Shown here piece by piece: positions 25,273 to 36,496 of a stretch of DNA of 64,000 nt (position 1 is the first letter of the stretch; each line of letters begins with the position of its first letter). The notes below the pieces were generated by a model. That model was not told the origin of the DNA. It was given only the letters and a program-made list of their open reading frames with translations, and did not search any database. The stretch covers positions 1-64,000 of the forward strand of contig NZ_BMPP01000015.1 of NCBI RefSeq assembly GCF_014647655.1, written 5' to 3'. This DNA is from Deinococcus malanensis (GTDB lineage Bacteria; Deinococcota; Deinococci; Deinococcales; Deinococcaceae). Position numbers and translations under genes: made by a program.

Positions 25273-26076
25273 GTGCTGGTCGACTATCACACCCATCACC
25301 ACCGCTGCGGCCACGCCTCCGGCAATCTGGAGGACTATGTCGAGGCTGCTGCCCGGGCCAGACTCTCTGAGGTTGGCCTGAGTGATCACAGCCCGATTTA
25401 CCACCTGGGTGAGGATCCGCACGCTTTGCCCGGTACGGCCATGTCACATCACGAGTTCTCCTCGTACCTGAAGGAGATGCATGTGGTCCGCGACCGCTTC
25501 AGAGGCCGCGTTCAGGTCCGGCTGGGCGTGGAGAGTGATTACGTGCTGGGGTGGGACGAACACTACCGCGCCCTGTGGCGTTCCATGCCCCTGGACTATG
25601 TCATCGGCAGCGTGCACTGGCTGGGTCAATGGAGCATCTTCTCGCCCGAACTGCCGGTCGGGCAGTCCCCGGACGACGTCTACGATGAATACCTGCATAC
25701 CACCCAGGCCGCCGCGCGCAGCGGAGCTTACGACGTCATCGGGCACCTGGACTGCCTGAAGACGCGTGGGCATATCCCGGACCTTCGGCTCACGCCCCTG
25801 CTGGAGGACACCGTGCGCGTTCTCGCAGACAGCGGGGTTGCCATCGAACTGAACACCAGCGGGTGGCGCAAGGGGCTGGGGGAGCCATATCCACGGGAAG
25901 AACTTCTGGCGGTATGCTGTCACTACGGTGTGCCGGTGACGCTGGGCTCCGACGCGCACCGCCCGGAGGATGTGGCGGCAGACTTCCCGCGGGCCGCAGC
26001 CCTGCTCGAAAGGGTCGGCTACACCTCAATCATGCGCTTTGAAAACAGAAAAAAAGCTCCCTTTCCCCTGCGCTGA
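25273..26076 (+). CDS. histidinol-phosphatase, PHP type
   Basis: A 267-residue PHP-domain phosphatase that dephosphorylates L-histidinol phosphate in histidine synthesis. PHP motifs appear in order: DYHTHHHRCGH (metal ligands), GLSDHSP, VRLGVESDY, IGSVHWLG, DVIGHLDCLK, and GVPVTLGSDAHRPEDV. The start is GTG at 25273 with AAGGAGAT directly upstream; an earlier in-frame ATG at 25153 would add a Cys-rich stretch unlike the family. It stands alone without other his genes, as is common for this isozyme. Confidence 0.9.
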   Translation: MLVDYHTHHHRCGHASGNLEDYVEAAARARLSEVGLSDHSPIYHLGEDPHALPGTAMSHHEFSSYLKEMHVVRDRFRGRVQVRLGVESDYVLGWDEHYRALWRSMPLDYVIGSVHWLGQWSIFSPELPVGQSPDDVYDEYLHTTQAAARSGAYDVIGHLDCLKTRGHIPDLRLTPLLEDTVRVLADSGVAIELNTSGWRKGLGEPYPREELLAVCCHYGVPVTLGSDAHRPEDVAADFPRAAALLERVGYTSIMRFENRKKAPFPLR

Positions 26077-26287
26077 GCGCGAGAAACGTGCTGGGGCAAA
26101 GGTGCAGTTCAGCCCAAATCCTCCGTCTGGTGTTTCCAGATACTCAACGATCGCTGTCCTGGGGAGGCCCCGCCAGCCACCGGGCCTTTGAGATGGGCGC
26201 CTTGCAGATGGGCCAGGATCTTCTCTTCGACAACCCTGGTCCATACCGCTCGGGAGCGTCCACCCCCGTAAAAGCCGAGTCTGTGAA

Positions 26288-26824
26288 TCACGCCTGATGG
26301 ACCCCGGCTTGCAGCACCCACCAGCCCACCAGGACTCCCCGCAGTACCCAAAGCAGGGTCCGGGCCCAGTTCGTCGTCAGCAGCCATGAGTGCCAAGCCG
26401 GGTCAAATCCCGTGGCCAGATGGCGATGGGTTGGGGACTGGATCAGGGCCGTTGAAAGCCAGATCAGGGCGAGGAGCGCCAGCCCCACCCAGGTGGACGC
26501 GACCGGCACGAAGGGCGGTGGGTGGAGTGCCAGTGCGGCACCTGTGGCGAGTTCGGCGAGCATAAGCGGCGCGACCAGCCAGGTGATACGCCTGACGTGC
26601 TCCTGCTGGTACGTGGCGTACCCGGCGCCAACATGGGAGAACAGCGGGTAATGGACCAGCTGGACGGTCAGGATCAGGCCGACCAGGGTCCAGGTCAGTG
26701 CGGCTTGGACGACGAGCAGTGACACCGGGCTTGGTTGAATCGCCAGGAGCGGCCGGGACGCGGGCCTGGGAGTGCTGATCAGGGAGGGCTCCTGAGGCAG
26801 GAGACGGACGTCCTCATGAGTCAC
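26288..26824 (-). CDS. hypothetical membrane protein
   Basis: A 178-residue protein with four likely transmembrane helices (about 33-55, 80-100, 107-127, 153-172). Between helices 1 and 2 it has QLVHYPLFSHVGAGYATYQQEHVRRITWLV, a His-rich segment that recurs in small bacterial membrane proteins of unknown function. The proline-rich first 30 residues may not be part of the real protein. It is divergent from the radical SAM gene. Confidence 0.7.
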   Translation of the reverse strand: MTHEDVRLLPQEPSLISTPRPASRPLLAIQPSPVSLLVVQAALTWTLVGLILTVQLVHYPLFSHVGAGYATYQQEHVRRITWLVAPLMLAELATGAALALHPPPFVPVASTWVGLALLALIWLSTALIQSPTHRHLATGFDPAWHSWLLTTNWARTLLWVLRGVLVGWWVLQAGVHQA

Positions 26825-26972
26825 GGGTTGCTATTTGTGGTCGGCCATGTCCTTACGTGACGCGCCATTGGCCGCGGTGAATTCATATAACGGTACCGTA
26901 CATATATTCCGGACAAACGCACTTCGTCTGCCGGCTCGCGTTCGCTTTGAGGCTCAGGCTCTCTACTGAGAC

Positions 26973-28037
26973 ATGCCGGCACGGTTTCCCCTCGACATCC
27001 GACAGATCTATGTCGACCCTCAGGCCGCGCGGTTGCCCCGGGGGCAGGACATCCTCAACCGCTTTCCGGACGCCGAACGCATAGAAGTCACTTCGCACTG
27101 GAATATTCCAGGGCTGCACGGCAATGCCGGGCTGGTCAAGGACTGGCTGCGCATCAAGCGCCAGATCCTCGTACTGGGGGTTCGCAAGACCCTGAAGATG
27201 CGGCCCAACGGCCGCAGCGCGGACTTCATCGCCCCGGGCATGGCGAACGGGTGCGCGCTGTCGTGCGCCTACTGCTATGTCCCCAGACACAAGGGGTATG
27301 CGAACCCCATCAGCACCTTCGCCAACATCGATGACGTGATGACGGCGCTGAGCAGGCACGCCAATGTCCTGGGGGCAAAAGTGGAACCCAACCCGGTCGA
27401 TCCTTTTGCCTGGGTCTATGACCTGGGCGAGAACAGTGACCTGAGCGTGGACGCATTGATCTCGGAGAACGTCCGAGACCTGGTGACGCTGTTCCGGTCC
27501 CTGCCAAATGCCAAGGCGTCGTTCGCCACCAAGTACGTCAACCGGACGCTGTTGACCTATGACCCGCAGGGCCGCACCCGTCTGCGGTTTTCGCTGATGC
27601 CTGCGTCTATTGCCCGGGTGGTGGACATCGGCACGTCCCCCATACATGAGCGCCTCGCGGCCATCAATGACTTCGTGGGGGCTGGGTACGAAGTCCATCT
27701 GAACTTCTCACCGGTGATTGTCTATGAAGGGTGGACCACGGCCTATACCGAGCTGTTCCGGCAGGTCGACGCGGCCCTCTCGCCGCAGGCGAAAGCGCAG
27801 CTGGCAGCCGAGGTCATCTTCCTGACCCACAACGCGGGCCTGCACGAGGTCAACCTCGGCTGGCACCCGAAGGCCGAAAGGCTGCTCTGGACACCGCAGT
27901 GGCAGGAAACCAAACGGTCAGAGTACGGGGGTGAGAATCTGCGCTACCGCAGAGGCCTGAAGGGCCAGGCGGTAAAGCACTTCACGACCTTGCTGCGGCG
28001 CGAACTGCCGTACTGCACGGTCCGGTACGCCTTCTGA
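26973..28037 (+). CDS. spore photoproduct lyase family radical SAM protein
   Basis: A 354-residue TIM-barrel radical SAM protein. The iron-sulphur motif is C94-x3-C98-x2-C101 in NGCALSCAYCYVPRHKGY. Later blocks SFATKYVN, RLRFSLMP and GTSPIHERLAAINDFVGAGYEVHLNFSPVIVYEGW match the order of spore photoproduct lyases (SPL). The Cys that donates hydrogen in Bacillus SPL, in a CTSD context, appears as Glu here (ENSD), and the only other Cys is near the C-terminus. It may therefore repair a different lesion or use a different donor. The host does not sporulate. A palindrome (ACGGTACCGT, 26890-26899) lies upstream. Confidence 0.85.
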   Translation: MPARFPLDIRQIYVDPQAARLPRGQDILNRFPDAERIEVTSHWNIPGLHGNAGLVKDWLRIKRQILVLGVRKTLKMRPNGRSADFIAPGMANGCALSCAYCYVPRHKGYANPISTFANIDDVMTALSRHANVLGAKVEPNPVDPFAWVYDLGENSDLSVDALISENVRDLVTLFRSLPNAKASFATKYVNRTLLTYDPQGRTRLRFSLMPASIARVVDIGTSPIHERLAAINDFVGAGYEVHLNFSPVIVYEGWTTAYTELFRQVDAALSPQAKAQLAAEVIFLTHNAGLHEVNLGWHPKAERLLWTPQWQETKRSEYGGENLRYRRGLKGQAVKHFTTLLRRELPYCTVRYAF

Positions 28038-28125
28038 ACCGCACCCGCCCGCGATGTGCCCTGGCGGCGTACACAGTGGTGATAATGCTCACGCGTCCCG
28101 GTCTGGCTGCATGTTCATCGAGCCT

Positions 28126-28893
28126 CTAATGCAGGGGCTGGAGTTGCAGCAGCGGGACATCCACCCCGGGGGCCCGGGTCAGGCAGAATATGACGGCTTC
28201 AGCGACATCCCCAGGTTCGAGCATCTCGTGGCGCCGTTTCTTCTGAGCCTTGTCTTCCGGCGGCAGATCGATCATCGGCGTGTCGACGAACCCTGGCTCG
28301 ATCAGCGTGACCTTGATGCCCGCCCCGCGTACCGTCCTGCCAAGGGCCATCGAGAACCCCCGCACCGCGGACTTGGCCGCCACGTAGCTGGCGTACGGTC
28401 CGTCGCGCAGTTCGGCGCTGAGTGAGCCTATGTTGACGATGTGTCCGCCCTGCTGCCGCATGCGCCGCGCAGCGAGGTGCGCACAGGTCACGTAGCCTCC
28501 GGCATTGACCCGCATCAGCTGGTCTGCCTGGGTCTCGTCCTCGTCCCAGAAGGGTGTGCCGCGCAGCGAGGCATTGTTCACCAGGACATCGAGGCCCTGC
28601 CACTGCGCGTCGATGGCTCCAAACACTTTGCGCAGGTCATGTGGGCTGCTGGTGTCGGCCGTCATACCCAGCGCGTCGCAACCACCTGCCTGGAGGTCAT
28701 GCACGGCAGTTTCCAGAGTGGTCGCTGTCCGGCCTATAAGGAACACCCGCGCCTGATGTTCGGCCAGAGCCTGCGAAACGGCCAGGCCGATGCCACTTGT
28801 GCCCCCGGTAACGAGGACCCGGCGGCCGGCGAGGCGCCTCCCGGTCTGAGGCTGGCCGTTCGGTGCGGGCGGTGGGGGTGCGGCGTCGGACAT
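28126..28893 (-). CDS. short-chain dehydrogenase/reductase
   Basis: A 255-residue Rossmann-fold NAD(P)-dependent oxidoreductase. The cofactor motif is TGGTSGIG (29-36), then NNAS (about 106-109), a catalytic Ser in NIGSLSAE, and Y170-x3-K174. A proline-rich N-terminal tail of about 20 residues precedes the fold. The C-terminus (VDVPLLQLQPLH) matches the group of short SDRs annotated as general oxidoreductases. The substrate is unknown. The start is fixed by AGGAGGAAAT upstream. It is convergent with the radical SAM gene. Confidence 0.9.
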   Translation of the reverse strand: MSDAAPPPPAPNGQPQTGRRLAGRRVLVTGGTSGIGLAVSQALAEHQARVFLIGRTATTLETAVHDLQAGGCDALGMTADTSSPHDLRKVFGAIDAQWQGLDVLVNNASLRGTPFWDEDETQADQLMRVNAGGYVTCAHLAARRMRQQGGHIVNIGSLSAELRDGPYASYVAAKSAVRGFSMALGRTVRGAGIKVTLIEPGFVDTPMIDLPPEDKAQKKRRHEMLEPGDVAEAVIFCLTRAPGVDVPLLQLQPLH

Positions 28894-29182
28894 GGCATTT
28901 CCTCCTGTGGTCTTCGGACGGGTGGATGCGGACTGGAGGAACGATCAACCCTCAGAGACCGGCAGCGCCGTCACACCCGCAGGACATGGTGTTTCAGATC
29001 ATAGGGGCTGTGGGGGAGATGAGGCCCGTACAGCGGCCCCAGGCTCCGGAGGTTGCAATGATCTTTCGGGTCACTGCCCTGGGATGACCAACGTCAGGCA
29101 GGGTAGTCGGCCGATAAATCCAGGTACGGTGCCCGAGAAGACAACCGGTCACCCTACATCCAGGTACCAAAAACACCGCTGA
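28894..29182. other. intergenic stretch upstream of the SDR gene
   Basis: Carries the SDR ribosome site and presumably its promoter. No gene or clear repeat is seen in the rest, up to the dinB stop codon. Confidence 0.4.
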
Positions 29183-30253
29183 TTACACGACCTTGAACAG
29201 AGTAGGGGCCACATCGCGCCCTTCAGGGTCCACCAGGCCGCTTACGCTGACCCCCAGCAGCCGTACCGGCCGGTTCTGTAACAGTTGGGCGTTCAGGAGG
29301 CTCGACGCCACCCGTTGCAGGTCCTCTGCGGCCTGCACCGGAACCGGCAGACTGACCCGCCGGGTGATCAGCTCGAAGTTCGCAAACTTCACCTTGAGCA
29401 CCACCACGCGTCCACCCAGACCATGCTTTTTCAGCCTGCGGCTGGTGCGCTCGGACAGGCTGTGCAGATGCGCGGCCAGTTCGTCCAGACTGCTGACATC
29501 CGTATCAAAGGTATCCTCGGTGCCGATACTTTTGCGGTCATCGCTCGGGTCCACCAGGCGGTCATCGATGCCCCGAGCGATAGCGTACATGTGCGCTCCG
29601 TGCGCTCCGAAGGTGGCTGTGAGTTCGGCCAGCGGAAGCCGGCGCAGATCGGCCCCGGTGCTTACACCCATGCCTTCGAGCCTGGCAGCCGTCACCGGTC
29701 CTATGCCGTAAAACTCCCTGACCGGCAACCGCGCGATCAGCGCATCCGCCTCGTCCGGGAGAATGACTGTCAGGCCGTCGGGCTTGTTCATGCTGCTGCC
29801 GATCTTGGCCAGCATCTTGTTGAAGCTCACGCCGGCCGAAACGGTCAGACCTCCGGTTCGGTCCCGTACGAGACGTCTGATCTCGCGGGCAATCAGGGTG
29901 GCGCTGCGCGGGCCCTGTTTGGGCTGGGTCAGGTCCAGGTACGCCTCGTCCAGGCTGAGCGGCTCGACCAGATCGGTGAATTCCAGGAACACGCCCTGAA
30001 TGACGCGGCTGGCCTCGCGGTAGGCGTCCATGCGCGGTTCGATGACGATCAGGTGCGGGCAACGGGCAAGGGCAGTTCGCAGCGGCAACGCACTCCGCAC
30101 GCCGTATTGCCGGGCCTCGTAGGTGGCGGTGGTGACCACGCTGCGCGGGCCATGGTAGGCCACGGCCACCGCCTTTCCGCGCAGACTGGGGTCATCCCGC
30201 AGCTCTACACTCGCGAAGAAGGCGTCCGCGTCCACATGCACGATCTTGCGCAT
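29183..30253 (-). CDS. dinB: DNA polymerase IV
   Basis: A 356-residue Y-family translesion polymerase. It begins MRKIVHVDADAFFASVE with the first catalytic Asp. The steric-gate region and YEARQYGVRSALPL follow, then PLSLDEAYLDLT with the second and third acidic metal ligands, SFNKMLAKIGSSMNKPDG, the helix-hairpin-helix FYGIGPVTAARLEGMG, and a C-terminal little-finger domain. There is no clear beta-clamp motif at the extreme C-terminus. The frame continues upstream to 30415, but the Met at 30253 is where all homologues begin. A 6-bp hairpin (CCCTGG-CAT-CCAGGG in the transcript) abuts the start codon, where a ribosome site would be expected. Confidence 0.93.
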   Translation of the reverse strand: MRKIVHVDADAFFASVELRDDPSLRGKAVAVAYHGPRSVVTTATYEARQYGVRSALPLRTALARCPHLIVIEPRMDAYREASRVIQGVFLEFTDLVEPLSLDEAYLDLTQPKQGPRSATLIAREIRRLVRDRTGGLTVSAGVSFNKMLAKIGSSMNKPDGLTVILPDEADALIARLPVREFYGIGPVTAARLEGMGVSTGADLRRLPLAELTATFGAHGAHMYAIARGIDDRLVDPSDDRKSIGTEDTFDTDVSSLDELAAHLHSLSERTSRRLKKHGLGGRVVVLKVKFANFELITRRVSLPVPVQAAEDLQRVASSLLNAQLLQNRPVRLLGVSVSGLVDPEGRDVAPTLFKVV

Positions 30254-30418
30254 CCCTGGATGCCAGGGTAGAGGAAAGCATCCGGGGAGACCGTAAGGCA
30301 GGGTCTGCAAGCAGTACCCACCACCAAGTGGTTCTGCACGTACCAGTTCGCGCCGCTCTTTCTGGTGACCCCAGCCCCCCAGGACTGCATTCTGGACCCA
30401 GGACAGCGCCAGCAAGAC

Positions 30419-31618
30419 TCAGAATTTTCCTGACGTTCCGTTCAGGCGGACCCCGGTTCGTGGCACCAGCACCAGCTTCAGGTCCAGTGGCCGGCCGCCT
30501 CGCAGCACCCTGAGTGTCACGGTTTCTCCCGCCTGATACCGCCTGACGGCAAACTGAAAATCTGAGAAGTTGACCGTCCGCTGGCCGTTGACCGCAATGA
30601 TGATGTCTCCGGAGATGCGCTTGCCGTCCTCATCAAAATCCAGAGGCCGGAGACCGGCACGGTCAGCCGGACTTCCTGGCAGGACGCTGGTGAAGAAGGC
30701 ACCGGGCGTGCTGCCCAGATCCAGATCAAAGTAGTCGCTGAATTGGCTGAACTGCTCTGCTGGCAGCGTTACCGCGAAGTCCAGCTGGGAATCGAGATCT
30801 ATCCCCGTGGCTGGTGCCACCCGCTGCATCCCGCCACGGAGGTCGGCCATTCGTGTGCTGGTCTCGGTGACGGGCACGGCGTAGGCCGTGATGCGGCTGC
30901 TGCGCCTTCCCGAGAAACGGATGTAGCTCACCACGCCCACCGCTTCTCCACGCGAGTTGATTACCGGTCCGCCACTGTCTCCGGGCAGCAGCGGGGCGTT
31001 GAACTCCAGGGTTCCCTCCGGAAATTCGGCGCGTCCCGCTTCACGGTCCAGACCCGTCATCCGGCCGGTCTTGGAACTCAGGAAGGTGCCGTTGCCATTA
31101 CCAATGGTCAGTACCGGCTCTCCCACCCCTGGCCCCGTGGTGGCCAGGGGAACATAAGGGGTATTCGCGGGAACATTTACGCGGATCAACGCCACGTCGG
31201 AGTGATCGTCGAAGCCGATAACCTGCAGCGTGTAGCGCCGCTTGTCCGTGGTGACCGCAGTCAGGTTCTTCTCGCCTTCAATCACGTGAAAGGCCGTCAG
31301 GGCATAGCCGCCTCCGATCAGGAAGCCGGTCCCCACACCGTCTGGATCGGAGCAGTCATTGGGTGGACAGTCCTCGAGGCGCAGCGTGGCGGGGCGCAGC
31401 TTCTCAAACAGCCCCGTCAGGGCGGCAGATTCCTGTGGACTCAGTGGCGCTGGCGGGATGACCGGCGTGGCCGGTGAGGGCACAGGGGCCGCCTGCGCCA
31501 GCACAGCCGGGCTTGCGGCAGACTCGGTGGGTGTGGTCCGGGCGTCGACCATCCCGGCCGCCAGCAGCACGGCCGTGAGGACCGCGCCGCGAAAGGCGGC
31601 CGTCCACTTGTTGTTCAT
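30419..31618 (-). CDS. exported S1C trypsin-like serine protease with PDZ domain (HtrA/Deg type)
   Basis: 399 residues: signal peptide (about 1-26), Pro/Ala-rich linker (about 27-65), chymotrypsin-like protease with catalytic triad H111 (TAFHVI), D141 (DDHSDVALI) and S215 (LPGDSGGPV), then a C-terminal PDZ domain (about 295-390, [35 protein letters not shown]). The extra loop in the PDZ (DFDEDGK) resembles a calcium-binding acidic loop. It should act in the envelope on misfolded or specific proteins. DNA polymerase IV follows, but the gap and lack of overlap do not suggest a tight operon. Confidence 0.9.
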   Translation of the reverse strand: MNNKWTAAFRGAVLTAVLLAAGMVDARTTPTESAASPAVLAQAAPVPSPATPVIPPAPLSPQESAALTGLFEKLRPATLRLEDCPPNDCSDPDGVGTGFLIGGGYALTAFHVIEGEKNLTAVTTDKRRYTLQVIGFDDHSDVALIRVNVPANTPYVPLATTGPGVGEPVLTIGNGNGTFLSSKTGRMTGLDREAGRAEFPEGTLEFNAPLLPGDSGGPVINSRGEAVGVVSYIRFSGRRSSRITAYAVPVTETSTRMADLRGGMQRVAPATGIDLDSQLDFAVTLPAEQFSQFSDYFDLDLGSTPGAFFTSVLPGSPADRAGLRPLDFDEDGKRISGDIIIAVNGQRTVNFSDFQFAVRRYQAGETVTLRVLRGGRPLDLKLVLVPRTGVRLNGTSGKF

Positions 31619-31916
31619 AGCTCAGTGTGCCGGACCACGCCGGTCGGATATGTGCCCGGGGTTAGGCGTTCCTTTCTTCTGGCTCGGTGCTGAGCTTCTC
31701 ATCCGAGGTTCTGCGTAGTGTCAGGTTCCGTAAGAGAGGTCATTATTCGTTGCTGGCTGATCCGGGCTGCCTGTTTCAGCGGGGCAGTGGTCAATGTCAT
31801 GGTCTGCAACCCTGACGCAGAGCTCTATCAGCGGCCCTGACAGGCGCGGGAGCCAGCTGTGGTGTTTCTTTACCTGGAGCGCTCCACCGGCTCACAGGCA
31901 CTGTTTTTAATGGGGT

Positions 31917-33056
31917 ATGCGGTCCCCTTATTTTTGGGAAGCCGGTGTCATCACCGGCATACTTGCGGCTGTGCTGTCGTCGTGTGCCGTCGTCACCCGG
32001 CCGAATCCCTCGCTGCCCAACGCGGGGCTGACCCTGCCCCCGGGGTTTCATGCTGCGGTGTATGCCGACGGAATGAAAAAACCCAGGCTGATGGCAGTGG
32101 CTCCCAACGGAGACCTTTTCGTCACCGACAGTGCGGCGGGCCGGGTCTATGTGCTGCCGGACCGTGACGCCAATGGCCAGAGTGACCGCCGTGAAGTCTT
32201 TGCCGAGGGCCTCAACGAGCCGCACGGTCTGGAATTCCGTGGAGATTATCTGTATGTGGCGACCACCGACCGCGTGGTGCGCTTCCGGTACGCGCGTGGA
32301 GACCTCCGGGCGGGCGCCGAGGCCCAGCACGTCGTCGAACTGGCTGCAGGGGGGCAGCATAAGTCCCGCACCCTGGTGTTCGGGCCGGACGGGCGCATGT
32401 ATGTCGCGTCGGGCAGCTCCTGCAATGTCTGCGAGGAAAGCGATCCCCGCCGGGCGGCTGTCTGGGTGTACGACGCTGATGGTAAAAATGGCCGGCTGTT
32501 TGCCAGTGGCCTGCGCAACGCCGTGGGCCTGGAATGGTTCGGAGGTCAGCTGTATGCCACCAACAACGGCCGCGACCTGCTGGGCAACGACATTCCGCCC
32601 GAAGCCTTCTTTCGGCTTCAGGAAGGCGGCAACTATGGCTGGCCCTACTGCTACGCCCCGGCCCCGAACACCCGGCAGGTCCGCGACCCCTCCTTCGGCC
32701 GCGAGGGCCAGGGTTCATGTGAATCGGCGCAGCCGGCCTTTGCAACCACCACCGCCCATTCCGCTCCGCTGGGATTGGCGTTCTATACTGGCACGGCGTT
32801 TCCCGCCGAATACCGGGGCCTGATGTTCGTCGCGCTGCACGGGTCGTGGAACCGGGAGCCCAAGTCGGGCTACAAGGTCGTGACCATTCATCCGCAGACG
32901 GGTGAGGTGAGAGACTTTCTGACCGGCTTCCTCAAGGGCCTGACGACATCCGGGCGCCCGGTCGACCTTCAGGTTGCGCCAGACGGCGCCCTGTTCCTGA
33001 CTGACGACGGCAACGGCCTGATTTACCGGATCAGCTACAGCGCTCCCCGGTCATGA
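31917..33056 (+). CDS. PQQ-type glucose/sorbosone dehydrogenase-like lipoprotein
   Basis: 379 residues. A signal peptide ends in LSSC (lipobox, Cys about 23), followed by a six-bladed beta-propeller of the sorbosone/soluble glucose dehydrogenase family: RLMAVAPNGDLFVTDSAAGRVYVL, GLEFRGDYLYVATT, SRTLVFGPDGRMYVASGSSCNVCEE, GLRNAVGLEW, GGNYGWPYCY, and HSAPLGLAFYTG...FVALHGSWNR. PQQ dependence is known for some relatives only. It probably oxidises or binds sugars at the cell surface. The gene is transcribed divergently from the protease. Confidence 0.88.
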   Translation: MRSPYFWEAGVITGILAAVLSSCAVVTRPNPSLPNAGLTLPPGFHAAVYADGMKKPRLMAVAPNGDLFVTDSAAGRVYVLPDRDANGQSDRREVFAEGLNEPHGLEFRGDYLYVATTDRVVRFRYARGDLRAGAEAQHVVELAAGGQHKSRTLVFGPDGRMYVASGSSCNVCEESDPRRAAVWVYDADGKNGRLFASGLRNAVGLEWFGGQLYATNNGRDLLGNDIPPEAFFRLQEGGNYGWPYCYAPAPNTRQVRDPSFGREGQGSCESAQPAFATTTAHSAPLGLAFYTGTAFPAEYRGLMFVALHGSWNREPKSGYKVVTIHPQTGEVRDFLTGFLKGLTTSGRPVDLQVAPDGALFLTDDGNGLIYRISYSAPRS

Positions 33057-33170
33057 CAGTTTGAGGCTAAGCGAGGCCAGAAGCTCTTCTTGCAAAAAGC
33101 CAGGACGTTTTGTCTGCGGACGCTGAGAGAGCCCTCAGCATCAAGGGGTGGCAAGCCGATAGCGTGAGCC

Positions 33171-33524
33171 ATGCGAAACCTGTGGGGACGTCGGGGTCAT
33201 GCGCTGGTGGATTATGTGACCGCGCCCGCCCTCTATCTGCTCTCGCGGTGCACCGGCCTGAGTGCCGCGCCTCAGCGCTGGTCAGACACTTTTGTGCTGC
33301 TGATTCTGCTCGCAGTGACCACCACACGGACGCCGTTGGGTGTGGTCCGGGTGGTCCCGTTCCGCTGGCATGGCCGGCTGGAGCTGGCCAGCGTGGTGGT
33401 GCAGCTGGCCCTGCCGTGGCTGTGCGGCTTCAGCAGGGAGCGCCGGGCACACCACTTTTTCGTGGGATTCGCCGTGTACAACTTCCTGGTTTGGCGGGCG
33501 ACCGACTGGTCGGCCCGGAAATAG
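33171..33524 (+). CDS. small membrane protein, SPW-repeat-like
   Basis: A 117-residue protein with three to four hydrophobic segments. It opens with RRGHALVDYVTAPALYLL, a signature of small SPW-repeat or vitamin-K-epoxide-like membrane proteins of unknown function. A later HHFFVGFAVYNFLVW segment ends the membrane part. No catalytic residues are evident. It lies 114 bases downstream of the sugar dehydrogenase-like gene on the same strand. Confidence 0.7.
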   Translation: MRNLWGRRGHALVDYVTAPALYLLSRCTGLSAAPQRWSDTFVLLILLAVTTTRTPLGVVRVVPFRWHGRLELASVVVQLALPWLCGFSRERRAHHFFVGFAVYNFLVWRATDWSARK

Positions 33525-33564
33525 CTCCCACAGCTGGACCGGGCCTACCCTGGGCGGCATCGCC

Positions 33565-34178
33565 CTACGGCCGCACGCCCAGCAGCAGTTCCAGCGTAAG
33601 CCGAACGAGGTGCTCCAGGCCGGAGCCAACTTGCCCGGGTGCTTTACGGTCGAAGGCCCGGGCTTTCACGGCCTGCGCCCCCTAGGAAGTGAACCGGAAG
33701 GGCAGGTCTAGGTCCTCCTCGACCCGGTAGGCCCGGAGCGCCGCCTGGATCTCGGGGGTCCGCGTCGAACTGGGTCACCTTGGCCTTCAGAATCAGGTAG
33801 GGACGCATGCACCACGCTTAAAGGCCCGCACGCCGGCTTCGTCCTCGGTGCGCAGCGCATGGGCATCGAAGTGCTGCGGACAGGCGTGGCCACTGTCCTC
33901 CAGCAGCTTGACGGAAAAGAAGGTTGTGCATGGTCGGACAGCACCGCCTGGAACTCTCTGACGATCCGGTCGTGGTCCTGCGTCGTGGCGTCAGTCGGAA
34001 CCAGGTCGTTGTCGTGCAGATCGACGCCGTACGCCCCGAGGCACGCGAGCTGCTGCACGATGTATGGGACGCTGAAGCCGGGGCGGGTGGTCACCCCGGG
34101 CGCGATCCGTTCGGGGTGGCCTACCGTCCACGGTCCGAAGGTGAAGTTATCGGCGGGCGTCGGTTCTTAGGGAGGCAT
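33565..34178 (-). pseudogene. xylA: xylose isomerase remnant
   Basis: Reading leftward, the start of xylose isomerase is clear: [20 protein letters not shown], then [28 protein letters not shown] and [11 protein letters not shown]. The fourth codon is TAA (CAA in a healthy gene would fit). After about 80 residues homology breaks, and the C-terminus reappears: [17 protein letters not shown], then after a one-base shift [15 protein letters not shown], an in-frame TAG, and [16 protein letters not shown], ending at 33565. About 614 bases remain of a gene normally near 1.17 kb, so roughly half, including the metal-binding centre, has been deleted. Confidence 0.85.
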
Positions 34179-34202
34179 GGGACCTTTAGGTCAAGGGGGG
34201 CA

Positions 34203-35369
<1,167 letters not shown>

Positions 35370-35370
35370 C

Positions 35371-36390
<1,020 letters not shown>

Positions 36391-36496
36391 GGGTCTCCTT
36401 ATGTCAGGGAACGGATCGATGACCAGGGACAGATGGACAGTCCTATCCTTTCACGGTCCGCGGGCCTGCGGGAGTCCAGCCGGCCAGAGGGGGAGC

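Noticed and set aside
26400..26420. GGGTCAAATCCC phrase resembling a tRNA T-arm
   Set aside because: No matching acceptor stem or anticodon arm could be drawn around it. It is inside a membrane protein gene.
30254..30415. N-terminal extension of DNA polymerase IV
   Set aside because: All Y-family polymerases begin at the MRKIVHVDAD-type start, and the extra 54 residues are unlike any known domain.
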